A DNA stretch of 64,000 nt from assembly GCA_963921195.1 (NCBI GenBank), contig OY992540.1, forward strand, positions 36,820,971 through 36,884,970. The letters are read 5' to 3'. The notes under the pieces were generated by a model. It saw only the letters and a program-made list of their open reading frames with translations. It did no database searches and was not told where the DNA came from. Both the position numbers and the translations under genes were made by a program. The stretch's first letter is position 1; each line of letters begins with the position of its first letter. This document shows positions 53,911 through 63,496 of this stretch, one piece after another. Source of the stretch: Pegoplata infirma. Taxonomy: Eukaryota > Arthropoda > Insecta > Diptera > Anthomyiidae.

Positions 53911-54844
53911 GATAATTTGTTTTTAAAATAAGCTTTTACAATTTGTTTTCTTGTTTAAAGTAATTTTTCTTACGAAAATATTTAGCGTTATTGGTTTGTT
54001 TACATTTTCTATTATTTTGGGCTTGAAATGTGGTTTTTAGCGTTCCCGTACTTTTGTGCATTTTTGTGGTATCGTGAGAGGTTTTTTGATTTTCTCTCAT
54101 TTTACCGAACTTTACCCGGAAAGTTCTGGAACACACCTAATTTGAGTTAAATCAATTCTAAAAAGTTCAGAGTTCGTGAATCAATTGGTTCATTAACGCA
54201 AAAATGTATCTGAGCATGAGGTTATTTTGATCCAATAAATAATCATTGAGGTTTTCTAAATGAAAAGTTCACGGGATGATGGATTTTTTATATTTTTAGA
54301 AAGATAATGTAATTGCATCACTTCAAATGATTTTGAGATGTTCGATGAGGTAATGTCTTCAGATTTTTTTGGACAAATCACTCAGAACATAAGCCGCTAT
54401 TTTAATAACATGTGCTTTTTATCTGGGAAGTTTTATAAAAGTCAGAGTTATCAAAACTTATGGAAAAAAGTCGTCAGAATTTTAAGGGATTTTCTTAAAC
54501 TCAAAACCTGTGGGTTTTTGTTTGTTGTAATTTCGGCACTGAAACGATCAACATTCAAATTAAGTTGTTTGAAGTCAGTTAATTTGTTTTGCAAAATAAC
54601 GACAACAGTTTAAGGCAGTTGTTTTTAAACCTTTGTTTTTAAACAGCTATTTTTAAACAGTTGTTTTTACTGAAATACTAATAACCCGAAGTTTGCTAGT
54701 TTAACCGATTTTTTAGAGTGTTAAAAAAATTATCAGTGTTTTGCCATAGAAGAGTTTTTAGAGTTGTATTTCACGAAAATATAAAGGTAAAAGCTTGGGC
54801 GTACTGATTTCAGTTCAGAAAAAAATGGTCACCCTATATATGGC

Positions 54845-55546
54845 CCTAAGGGCTCGGTTAAGTAAAATGAAGAATAAAAAAACAAAAAAAAAAAAATAGG
54901 AGGTTGGTAAAATTGAATGCGCCAAAAATTGGTAAAATAACCAATTTTATTGATAAAAATATTGTTTTAAAACCGGAAAAATAAAAACAAATGGTAAACT
55001 TACAAGAAAAAATGGTAAATATGTTTGAAAAAATGGTAAATTTACAAACTAAAATGGTAAATTTACAAAAAAAAATTTTTTGATAAGCAACATAAATCCT
55101 AGTAATAAAATATTTTTGTAAAATAACTGTTGTTTTTTGTAAATTAACCAGAATCCTCATAATAAATTTTTCAAAAATTTGTCAACTTTTTTTAAAATAT
55201 TTTTCAATACTTAAAAAATTTTTGTCCGGGACTTGGAAAATCATTTTTTTTTTGTTAAACAACATAAATCCTCGTATAACATAATTTTTGTAAAATAGCA
55301 GTTTTTTTTTTGTAAATCAACTAGAATACTCGTAATAAAAACTTTGTTATAAAATTACAGTTTTTTTTTTGTAAAATAACCTTTCAAAATGGTAGAATAC
55401 AATTACGAAAATAAATTTGTAAAATTACCAATAAAACTGTAGTTCTCGTTTGAGCAAAGTACAAGATTTTTTGTTAAAAAACAAGGAATAATTGTAAATA
55501 TTGGTAGAACGGGATTACAATGCATTTTACCAGTTTTTTTTGAGTG
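54845..55546. mobile_element. TTTGTAAAATTAC-type MITE, left end unclear
   Basis: The right end is TTTTTTTTGAGTG followed by TA. The interior repeats AAATGGTAAATTTACAA and TTTTTGTAAA(A/T)T words, and 'GTAGAACGGGATTACAATGC' matches the 'GGTAAAATGGGATTACGAG' block of the family. The left boundary could not be placed. Confidence 0.55.
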
Positions 55547-55599
55547 TACGCATCCAAATACGTCGGCCAGTGTAAAAAACTAATCTAAAGTTTTTATTT

Positions 55600-56060
55600 A
55601 TTATTGAATTTATGCTAATAGTATATGCACTTAAAAGTTGCCAATATGCGCAATATAAGTTTTTTAAAAAATATGCAAAAATATTAATTTTCATCAAAAT
55701 ATGCAAAAACAGAACGATGGAATTTCTATGCATATTTATTGATTCCGAGAGATATTTTGGTGATATAATTTTTAAACTATCGACAAATTATTTTTCTGAA
55801 TCAATAAATTTGCATAAAAATAGCCTCGATTTGTATTTGCATATTTTTTGCATACTCTGATTAAAATTATATTTTTGCATTTTTTTGATTTAAAAATGCT
55901 TATTTGTGGATATTTACAACTTTGAAATGCATGTTTTCGATTAATTTTCAAATATTTTGATGAAAATACACACTTTTGCATATTTTAACTTATAATTTTG
56001 CATCTTTCTGCCTGTTTGTAACTTTAAAAGTCTATATTTTTGTATATTTTTAAAATTTCA
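55600..56060. repeat. TGCATATTTT-family patch
   Basis: AAATATGCAAAAATATTAAT and AAAATATGCAAAAACAGAAC at 55670-55712, then TTTGCATATTTTTTGCATAC and TTTGCATATTTTAAC to about 55990. The words switch strand near 55760, suggesting another foldback member. ORFs on both strands here (about 70-80 codons) are low-complexity. Confidence 0.6.
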
Positions 56061-56860
56061 AGTAAAAAAGTTAAATCCGGCGTTGTTGAATGTAGAGATA
56101 CCCCCCACAATATAGAAAGTGTTGCAAAAAAGTTTATTTAAAAAAATTGCTGAAAAAATTTGGCAAAGAAATAAATTGAAAAAAAAAAAAACATTTAAAA
56201 AAAAAATCCACCAAAAAAATTTTTGGTGAAAAAATTTGGACGAAAAAAGTTTTTGAAGTAAAAAACTATGAACAGGAAATTTTTTTTGAACAAATTCCTG
56301 GTTCAATAGATTCTTCAATATATTCTACGGTAATCAAAACAACATTTTCTATGTAAAATTATTTTTCAAAAAAACTACTTGCTCTAAAAAACGATTGCGT
56401 TCGGGACAATTTCAAACAAAAATCATTGATTCTGGAATGTTAAGCAGAACCGGTTGCAGGGTAATTTAATGCGTTCTGGAACCGATTATTTGGAACAGAA
56501 AATTTTGCTGGGTTTGTACTTGTACTTGTTTAAATACATTTCGATATTTAATTCTGTTCATATATCCAAAATTTTCGAGATATCCTTACCTTTCTGTTCA
56601 TAATTTTTGAACCGCTGAAGCGATATCGCTCAATTGCAATACCAAACTTTTCGAAGCAACAACAAGTAACTATGTTAACAAGTAACTATGTTAACAGTAA
56701 TATCTGTGTAATACTTTTGCACTGGACGCCATTTCAACAGACAGACGGTCATCGCTAGAATGTCTTAGAATCGATCTCTGATCAACAAGGAGAGGAGTTT
56801 CGTACAAATGCATGTTTTTTTCTGTTAGTCGTAGATTAGCATAAACCAAATATCTTTGCG
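56061..56860. repeat. Dispersed repeat copies
   Basis: 'AATCCGGCGTTGTTGAATGT' and ACCCCCCACAA at 56075-56110 start one copy. 'TTTTTGAACCGCTGAAGCGA', AACAGACAGACGGTCATCGC and 'TCTTAGAATCGATCTCTGATC' (56609-56785) make a second. An 18-bp direct duplication, AACAAGTAACTATGTT, lies at 56662-56695. Confidence 0.5.
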
Positions 56861-57245
56861 AATCAAAAAATTTGCTTCAAAATGGCATCGATTCGTTAGT
56901 GCATATTTTTTAGCATATTTTGCCGCAAATGCATATTTAGCTATAAATGCATTTTTTTGGGTCATATTTTGCATACGATTTTAGTTTTAGCTAATTTTTT
57001 TTGCCCAAATGGACTCAATATTATTTTTGTCAACTTTGGTACCGAAATACTTTTTTGTTTTTGTTAAAAAGCTAACAAAGTAAAAAAATATTTAAAGAGA
57101 AAAATTCTAAAAAAATTTTGGAATATCTGGAGAATTTTCTTCAAAAAACTAAAAATTATATATTTTTATATTTTTTAGTTCATGTTTTTGTAGTTTTTAG
57201 TGCATATTTTAGGATTTTTAGTGCATATTTTAGGCGCTTAAAACA
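56861..57245. repeat. TGCATATTTT-family patch
   Basis: TTAGTGCATATTTTTTAGCA, TGCATATTTAGC and twice TTTTTAGTGCATATTTTAGG (about 57196 and 57216). No coding value. Confidence 0.5.
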
Positions 57246-57247
57246 TA

Positions 57248-57750
57248 CACAGAAAATAAAATCGTCAAATTTAAATCAACAAACAACAATTGTAAATCAA
57301 CCAAAAATGATATCAAGCAAACATTTAGTAAAAACGGCCGCATGTTAGTCCATAATACAAAATTTTGATTTTGTTTTCAACAAACTTAGTCAAGTAATTT
57401 TATTTCAAAATTATTTTATCATTTCAACAAATAGTTTTTGTGTTTGTTGAATTTCTTTGTTGAAAAAAAATAAGATTTTTTAAGTTTGTCAGATCAACAA
57501 ATTGTGTTTGTGTTTGTTGAATTTCTTTGTTGAAAAAAAATTTAAGATTTTGTACGTTTGTCAGTACAAATAATAATTTTAGAGAACTAATACAAACTCG
57601 TTTATCAATTTTTTTTTAATTTTTTTTCAACAATCAATATTTACAAACGTTAGTTGATATCACAAATTTCCTTATAGGAGCACTTTCAGTGAAAAAGTTA
57701 ATTGTATTCACAAATATGGGGGTCAATATAACAATTCGTTTTTTTCTGTG
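57248..57750. mobile_element. CACAGAAA-type MITE, TA TSD, distinct interior
   Basis: CACAGAAAATAAAATCG at the left and ...AATTCGTTTTTTTCTGTG at the right with TA on both sides (57246-57247, 57751-57752). Inside, a block with 'TTTGTGTTTGTTGAATTTC' is tandemly repeated (about 57435 and 57508). Its interior differs from the 6536/15560/22302 family. Confidence 0.75.
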
Positions 57751-57754
57751 TAGT

Positions 57755-58360
57755 TTTTTAGTCCTGTCACTGCTGACCAATAATAAATATAATTTATATT
57801 TCAATGAGTTACAAACGGAATGCCAAACTTATATATACCCTCTGTCACTTGCAATTTGCCATGTCAGGATAAAAGGATCTGAATAAAGACATTTGAAAAC
57901 ATTATCAAAATATTTTGTTAACATTTTTGAATGATATTGAAGGATTCGTTTTTAAATAAAATAGGAAAATTAGGGAAGATCCTCCTCTTTCAAACGCCAT
58001 TTTCTATCAGTAGTGGCATCCTAGGACAATTACAAATATTAAAAAAAAAATATTTTATAAAATTTAATCCTCTAAAACTTTGAAGTCCTTTTAAAAGGAA
58101 ACAGCATCGAGAAATGAAAAACTGTAAATGCAGTTTTACTACATTAAGTCTCTAGTTTCAAACATAAATTATTCAGTTCGTGTTACACGACTTTTTTCAT
58201 TTTTGTCGGACGGGGTTACAATTAAGGTCAAGAATTTTAGCAAACTGTGAAAATCACCATTCAGATGAACCAAAATTATGATCAGTTGGGATCATAGTTA
58301 GATCGCTAACATCGTTCATATGATAAAATGATCAATAATATTTTTTATATGCATGCAACG
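57755..58360. other. Low-repeat stretch
   Basis: No gene recognised. It has moderate complexity around 57960-58330 ('GGGAAGATCCTCCTCTTTC', 'GTCGGACGGGGTTACAAT'). Confidence 0.4.
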
Positions 58361-58364
58361 ACTA

Positions 58365-58731
58365 CACAGAAAGAATTGAAAACGAATTTCAATCACGAAA
58401 AACGTGGTTTCAATAAATTTTTTGATTAAAACTCGTCCATTGAAGAAAATTGTTATACCAATCTCCAAATTAATAGGTGATTAATTGAATATTTTTTCAA
58501 TGAAAAAATATTATAGAAATGGTTATTTTTTGCTTTCCAACAATAGAAAGAGTAAACCTGATTATTTTGTATATTTTTACAAAGCGAAAAAAAGTATGGT
58601 ACGGTAAAAAATGGTAGTTCGACTGTAAAAGAAAATAATACAGATTTTTAATCAAAACAATGATTGATTCATTAATATTTTGTTGATCAATAGATTTAAT
58701 TAGAAATTTTTAGCCAATAATTTTGTGTGTG
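58365..58731 (+). mobile_element. CACAGAAA-family MITE, internally deleted
   Basis: CACAGAAAGAATTGAAAACG to CCAATAATTTTGTGTGTG, flanked by TA (58363-58364, 58732-58733). Compared with 22302-22791 about 130 bp of the middle is missing. Otherwise it is co-linear. Confidence 0.75.
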
Positions 58732-58739
58732 TATCGGAT

Positions 58740-59745
58740 AACATCGGAAGGTGCTAAACCAACGCTATTTGCCAACGTTGGCACAGCGTTGGGTTAACAA
58801 TTTGTTCAATGGAATCAAGATGTGTTGTTTTATTAAATGAAATTTTATGAAACATTTCGTTATATCCAAGCAAATTTTCATCTTTCTAACGATTTCTCAA
58901 ATAAAAAAGAACTTTAAAAACTCTACCAGTTTTCATAATTTTCTTCCTCCTCTAATATTCATAGATATCTAGTTTGTAGTATTAGATTTTTTTTGTGTTT
59001 GTTATTTCTGTTGAAATAATTTATACAATTTCAATATGTAAATGTGCTTCTGATTAATAAGTAATAATAACTTGGGCAGCAACATCATTATAATTTATTA
59101 CTCTCCATTAGACTACGACTAAATCGAGCTATGACGACGGCTACTACTATTGACTGCTCTACCTCTACGGCATAAAACTATGATACCATCATGATCAGCA
59201 TCATAACTACACATTTGGAAAAATGTTGTTCTGTATTTCTTTAATTTGTTCAAAATGTGTGAATAATGTGTCGGTTATCTTTTGATAACCAAAAAACTAA
59301 ACTAAAACTTGGTTTGACTCTGAAAAAAGAAATGTAAATGTTATACAAAAATCGTGAACCTTTTACCTTTTTTGTTAAATTTTTTATTTATTCAAAATTT
59401 CTCTAATTCAAGGTTAGGAAAACATCTCGAGATATTTGTATATAATTTGTAGACATGTCTATTATAGGTTATCAATAAAACAAAATATCGTTTGTAGGGT
59501 AACAAACCATATATATTTATTAATGTTTGAATTTCCTGTTAACATTTATATGATTTTTCACACGGTTTACTAATTTTAATTGACCTAATTTGAATTCAAT
59601 ATAATTTAAGTTGTTCTGAACATTTAAGGTAACAGCTAATAATTTTTTAATATATAATAATACTTGTCATATTTAATTAAAAATTGCATACATTTAATAT
59701 GTGATTTGTATTTTGAAATAAACTAGCAAACAGTTAAAGAGAAGT
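58740..59745. other. Low-repeat stretch, possible regulatory DNA
   Basis: 58740-58800 has an imperfect 'CCAACGCT..CCAACGTTGG' series. 59065-59220 is of normal complexity (AAATCGAGCTATGACGACGG, TACCATCATGATCAGCATCA). No exon is supported. Confidence 0.4.
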
Positions 59746-59751
59746 TTTAGG

Positions 59752-59850
59752 CTATTATTCATAATACTTATAGTACACTTATTGTAGGTTTATTTGACAG
59801 ATATTCATCTGTCAAATAAATCTACATTAGTTATTTTTATGAATAACCAC
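59752..59850. mobile_element. 99-bp imperfect hairpin
   Basis: GGTTTATTTGACAGA at the centre pairs with TCTGTCAAATAAATC around TATTCA. The outer parts GGCTATTATTCATAA and TTATGAATAACC also pair. It is probably a tiny MITE without a visible target duplication. Confidence 0.6.
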
Positions 59851-59984
59851 CTTCATGTTTTAAAAAATTTACTGATATTCACTTTTTAAAACAGCAATAT
59901 TTGAAAAAAGTGTTTTCTAGCTGAAATATATTTCATATGAAAACATTAAAGTCATCTCTGAAAAACTAACAACACAGAAATAAT

Positions 59985-60130
59985 TGAAAACTGATATTAA
60001 TTACTAAAATCGCATATTTAAATACTTTTGTAATTGATATTTCTCCGAGTACGAAAATTGTTGTACCAATTACTTAAGTAGTAGTTAATTGAATAATTAA
60101 CTGATTTTCATTTACTCGTTAATGGAACTT
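59985..60130 (+). mobile_element. Diverged, truncated CACAGAAA-family MITE
   Basis: ACACAGAAATAATTGAAAAC, then 'GAAAATTGTTGTACCAATTAC' and 'TAGTTAATTGAATAATTAAC', parallel the first 150 bp of the 22302 copy with many substitutions. It ends next to the LINE remnant. Confidence 0.5.
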
Positions 60131-60139
60131 GATTATTTT

Positions 60140-60745
60140 TATTTCTTATTACGAAGGAACAAACTAAAAAGTTTCGTTTTAATGAGGAGTTTATTTATGA
60201 GGAGTTTATTCCACATGCGACTAGCTCGACCGATAAACGTATTTTCACTGTAATGTTCTTTATATTGGACAGTTGTCCACGAATGGATGTGATCTGCTGA
60301 AATGGCGAGTACTACGAGCAAGCACCCACGTCTCAGGGATGATTTCCCTATCTCAGCTGAACACTTACCTTAGTAATATCGACAGAACAATGACGCAAAA
60401 CCCACATTTCGACAGTGAGTTATGAGTCAATAGAGTACAAACGCACTCGTTTGCATCCGATCCAGTAGCTTCTAGATAGACCTTGAAGAACCTGCCAAGA
60501 CAGGCAGTATAAATAGTGATGAGATCAGAGGAGTTAAGTAATTCTTGCATCGTTTAAAGAAACCAAGACACTTGAATGCTTCTTTAGACACTTGAAAATC
60601 ATATTGTTTCCACAAGCCGCCTGAGGGTCAACATTGGGTCTAATAAGCATTAAAATCGAATCTATTCGCAAGACTCCACTCGGAGATTGCTGAATATTAT
60701 GACTTTTCTTTACTTTGAAACAACATTCAGGGGGTGTCACTACTA
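60140..60745 (-). pseudogene. 5'-truncated non-LTR retrotransposon, RT C-terminal part
   Basis: The fragment is broken by frameshifts. In minus orientation, in order: FKCLGFFKRCKNYLTP (60532-60581), SDLITIYTA and GSDANE in another frame, then ARSTRHFSRSHPFVDNCPI (60262-60322), and GRASRMWNK (60205-60231). This series (LGF..R, ..DL.TIYTA, ..R..SRSHPF, R.SR.WN) is typical of the C-terminal end of ORF2 in Jockey/I-like insect LINEs. The catalytic core and endonuclease are absent. At least three frame changes make it a dead copy. Confidence 0.75.
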
Positions 60746-60765
60746 AGACAGTGCCTTATGTTGAT

Positions 60766-60811
60766 GGAGTAGTGTGTGTGGACATTTGGAGTAGTGTGTG
60801 TGGACATTTGG
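60766..60811. repeat. Two tandem copies of a 22-bp block
   Basis: GGAGTAGTGTGTGTGGACAT plus TT is present twice in direct succession. Confidence 0.8.
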
Positions 60812-60975
60812 ATTGAATTTATCTACATTGCAAGAGACTGGGAAGACTTCTGTGTTTATTCCACATACGGCTAGTACGACTGATAAGCGAAGAATGCGAT
60901 ATGCGATCAATTGGACAATTAACAACAAACGGGTGAGATCTACTAGACAACCGAGTGCGGCGAGTTCAAATATTT
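60795..60975 (-). pseudogene. Second LINE ORF2 C-terminal fragment
   Basis: In minus orientation NCPIDRISHSSLISRTSRMWN is followed, after a frameshift, by EVFPVSCNVDKFNPNVH. These match the end of the first fragment (NCPI..., R.SRMWNK) and extend it to the usual WN-x(n)-FP-x-x-x-N-x-x-x-F end of Jockey/I-like ORF2. Because the same protein segment appears in both fragments, they are separate insertions or a duplication, not one split copy. Confidence 0.7.
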
Positions 60976-60984
60976 CAACAGAAC

Positions 60985-61235
60985 ACTATCCATGGTAATA
61001 TCTTGGATGAGATTTCCATGCAAATGCATGTTTTTTGTCGATAGTATAAAAACGATATCGACCAATTATCTTTCCAAATCAAGAAATTTGCGTTAAAATT
61101 GCATCGATTTGTTTTTGCATATTTTTGTATATTTTGATGAAAATGCATATTTTTGCATATTTTGGTTTTAAATGCATATTTTGTGCATATTTCCAACTTT
61201 TTAGTGCATATTTTGGCATAAATAAGCAAAAACAC
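60985..61235. repeat. TGCATATTTT-family patch
   Basis: TTTGCATATTTTTGTATATT, ATGCATATTTTTGCATATTT and TTAGTGCATATTTTGGC. The layout ('TTGCGTTAAAATTGCATCG', 'GATGAAAATGCATATTTTTG') parallels 3420-3540 and 55700-55980. Confidence 0.6.
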
Positions 61236-61254
61236 AATTTGAAATGTATATATC

Positions 61255-61312
61255 TATACCACCTATGTGTACAGATAACGCTGTTGATTTCGCAGTCCTG
61301 TGGGTCAACATT
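61255..61312 (-). pseudogene. Small third LINE fragment
   Basis: In minus orientation NVDPQDCEINSV aligns with NVDPQAACGNNM of the first fragment (60601-60640), and the DNA shares GGGTCAACATT. It is cut off at about 61312 by TAGAGTTTTTCTTTTCCCGG, which may start another element. Confidence 0.5.
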
Positions 61313-61443
61313 AGAGTTTTTCTTTTCCCGGACTTTTTCATTTCCCGGGAAAGCGGGATTCATTTTTAAATTTCCCGGGATCCCGGGAATTCCCGCAATA
61401 ACTAAAAACCCAACTTTTTTGTCAAAAAAATATATAAAAACCT
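61313..61443. other. CCCGGGAA-rich segment
   Basis: TTTCCCGGGAAAG and TTTCCCGGGATCCCGGGAA recur, an unusual GC-rich island. A possible decayed counterpart (GGTTCGAGAAAAAAAGAAC) lies at 62130-62150, so the segment could be one end of an element into which 61446-62052 was inserted. This is tentative. Confidence 0.35.
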
Positions 61444-61445
61444 TA

Positions 61446-62052
61446 CCCAGCAAAAACTTGGTAATGACACATCATTACCATTCTAATTACTTAGTAATGA
61501 CAGAAAATTACCTTTAGCATTATTTTGAAATGTAAAATAAGGACTTATTAATAATGACTAACATAAGTCATTATAATAAAATAAAAAAAAATCAGATCTA
61601 GATTTTCACTTTTTGACTCACTGTACATTATTTTGAATAAAAACAAAATAAAATTATATATTTTTTTATTTTTTTAAATTTTTTTTTAAAATAATTTTTT
61701 CATTAAGCTTGATTTACACGTTAACTACCCTTGAATACCCTTATCTACTATTTCCCAGTATTGGAGGATAGCAATTGTCAAATTCAAATAATTTTTCATA
61801 CAAAATTATTTAAACCCGTATCACCAATACTGGGAAATAGTAGATAAGTGTGGTCAAGGGTAGTTAACGTGTAAACTGCCCTTTACCTATAAGTATATAT
61901 GTAATTAGTTATTAATATTGGTTTGATAATCATTACATTTGGCACATTTGCTTGTAAATGTAATGGGAAAGGTAATTCGAATCAGAAGTAGTTATAACTT
62001 TTGAATTTCCCATTACACATTTCATTACTTGGTAATGCAAGTTTTTGCTGGG
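61446..62052. mobile_element. TIR element with CCCAGCAAAAAC ends, TA TSD
   Basis: CCCAGCAAAAACTTGGTAAT at the left and ...AAGTTTTTGCTGGG at the right with TA outside (61444-61445, 62053-62054). Subterminal regions repeat CATTAC/GTAATG words in both orientations. The 607-bp element contains the hairpin at 61713-61876. Its CCCAG start and TA duplication resemble the 40903-42261 element. Confidence 0.8.
61713..61876. mobile_element. 164-bp hairpin nested in the CCCAG element
   Basis: TTTACACGTTAACTACCCTT and 'CTACTATTTCCCAGTATTGG' at the left are inverted at 61825-61876, with about 3 mismatches in 52 bp. The loop holds AATAATTTTTCATACAAAATTATT, itself a small palindrome. Confidence 0.75.
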
Positions 62053-62635
62053 TATGATTGCGATTACACTATTTATAATGTTTATTAACACCATAAAAAT
62101 CTTATTTAGTACCTTTAAAACAGAAAAAAATAAGGTTCGAGAAAAAAAGAACAATTTTTGTTACCCAGTTCTTATAAAAAACGGTCCAAATATATCGAAG
62201 TCATTTAAAAGTATTTTTAAGGGAATATGTTATTTCACATCGCTTTATCTGTTTTAATAATAAAAATTTATTCTACACTCAAAAAAAAAATATTGTAAAA
62301 CTAGCAAAAAAAATGGTTAAAATTAGCAAAAAAAAACTGTAGTTTTGGACGTTGCAAAAATTTTGGTAATATTAGCAAAACCATTTTGCTAATCAAAAAA
62401 TTAGGAAATAAATGGTAAAATTACAAGAATACCATTTTATTTTTGTAAAAAATCAACCTTGTAAAATTATCAAAAAAATATGGTAAAATTACCAAAAAAA
62501 AAATGGTAAAATTGAAATAGATAAAAAAAATTGTAATTTGGTAAAAAAAACTGTTTTATTTGGTAATTTTTTTTCTCTGATTAGTAGTTGATTTAAAATT
62601 TGGTGAATATACTAAAAAAAATTTTGCCTGTTTTT

Positions 62636-62793
62636 GAGCACCACGTTCTTTAAATGTAGTAATAGCAGCATCAACTATTACTTCAGTTGTTGGATGGTTT
62701 CTTCGGCTTGATGGTGGTAGCATCTTCTTTTGCCTTCTTCTCAGCAGCTGTAGTTGCAGTAACTGGACTTCCAACAACATCAAAATCCAAAAT
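62636..62793 (-). pseudogene. Histone H1 fragment, N-terminus to start of globular domain
   Basis: In minus orientation the codons read DVVGSPVTATTAAEKKAKED, then KPKKP. After a one-base frame change come HPTTEVIVDAAITTFKERG and A. Fly linker histones have the same order: acidic/Ala-rich N-terminus, KKP, then HP-x-T-x-x-M-VDA-x-I-x-x-L-KERGG at the start of the winged-helix globular domain. The expected ATG is ATT, there is a frameshift before HPTTE, and the sequence leaves H1 right after KERGA and enters MITE DNA. It is a captured, non-functional fragment, not a gene. The real H1 gene is expected elsewhere, in the histone cluster. Confidence 0.8.
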
Positions 62794-62869
62794 GTTTTTT
62801 TTTTCACTTAAACACTTTAAACAAAAAATTTAAAGAACAACACTTCAGTTTTTTATTTTTTTTGCATAA

Positions 62870-62945
62870 TTTTTTTAGCTTAAGTAGAACAAATGAGAAT
62901 TGCGTAGTAGTCGACACAAGAAATTTCTTACATTTTCATGTAAAA
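62870..62945 (-). promoter_or_regulatory. H1-upstream block, second copy
   Basis: In minus orientation 'AAGAAATTTCTTGTGTCGAC', 'GCAATTCTCATTTGTTCTAC' and TTAAG match 11292-11345. The spacing to the H1 remnant is similar in both copies, which supports capture of one continuous 5' region. Confidence 0.5.
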
Positions 62946-63224
62946 TTTGTAAAAAATTTACAATTTTTTTTCGAATTTTTAATTTTTTTCACATTTTTCA
63001 CAAAAAAAAAAAAAAAAAAAAACTTTTGGATATTGAAGATAAGATATCTAACTATGTGCTAAAATTTTAAAAAAATAATTTTTTAAAATTATCAACTTTT
63101 TATTAACAATTTAGGTGGCAAATTTTAAAAAAAATTTCATATAAAATTAGCAAAAAAAATGGTAAAATTAGCAAAAAAATATGGTAAAAATACTAAAAAT
63201 TATGTAGCCTATTTTTAAGCGCAC

Positions 63225-63300
63225 ATTCAGTTGATGGATGGCTACTTTGCTATGGTGTTGGCAGCATCATCAATCTGCAATGATTTTTTTTTCACACTAG
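63225..63300 (-). pseudogene. Second, internally deleted H1 remnant
   Basis: In minus orientation 'GTGTGAAAAAAAAATCATTG' followed by GATTGATGATGCTGCCAACACC and 'GCCATCCATCAACTGAA' parallels the start and the 'ACCATCCAACAACTGAA' part (start of HPTTE) of the first copy, with about 65 bp missing between them. It diverges into MITE sequence afterwards. Confidence 0.45.
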
Positions 63301-63496
63301 AACACTAGTAAAATAAAAAAAAAAACTAGCAAGAAAATATAGTAAAAGTACCAAAAAATTGTTGTATTTTACCAATAGTAAATTGCAAAAAAAACTGTAA
63401 AAGTTAAATTTTTACAATTTTTTTTGCTAAAGTTTGGTTGAAGTAAATTACAACACCTTTTACTAATATTTTGACTAAGTTATTTTTTTGAGTGTA

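Larger units (their letters stand above)
52383..54139. mobile_element. Nested TIR element, TAGGTGTGTTCCAGAAC ends
   Basis: TAGGTGTGTTCCAGAAC is perfectly inverted at the right as GTTCTGGAACACACCTA. Subterminal parts share AAGCGTTCCCGTACG / AGCGTTCCCGTAC and CTCATTTTACCGAACTT words. The flanking octamers (AGAGATAA and ATTTGAGT) do not match, so no target duplication is visible. It encloses a dispersed repeat copy (52660-53910). Confidence 0.75.
52174..54836. mobile_element. hAT-like element, 2,663 bp, TSD TATATGGC
   Basis: The left end TAGGCTGACTATACG and the inverted right end TAGGGTGACCATTTT share TAGG(C/G)TGAC(T/C)AT. TATATGGC is duplicated exactly (52166-52173, 54837-54844). Near the left end ACTGATTT/GTACTGAT words are repeated about eight times (52200-52275), and a GTACTGATTTCAG word stands near the right end. 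A 91-codon ORF at 54338-54613 has no recognised domain. The element encloses 52383-54139. Confidence 0.85.
62276..63494 (-). mobile_element. 1.2-kb TIR element carrying histone H1 remnants
   Basis: CACTCAAAAAAAAAATATTG at the left and ...AGTTATTTTTTTGAGTG at the right, with TA outside (62274-62275, 63495-63496). The outer parts are AGCAAAAAAAATGGTAAAAT-type words. The interior holds, in minus orientation, an upstream block (62870-62940), an H1-like coding start (62793-62636) and a shorter, deleted second copy of the same (63300-63225). No transposase. Confidence 0.8.

Noticed and set aside
54338..54613. 91-codon ORF in the 52-kb hAT-like element as a domesticated gene
   Set aside because: No domain recognised, no intron signals, and average AT-rich composition.
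61313..61443. CCCGGG-rich segment as a CpG promoter
   Set aside because: Too short and palindromic; more likely one end of a transposon, with no transcript evidence.
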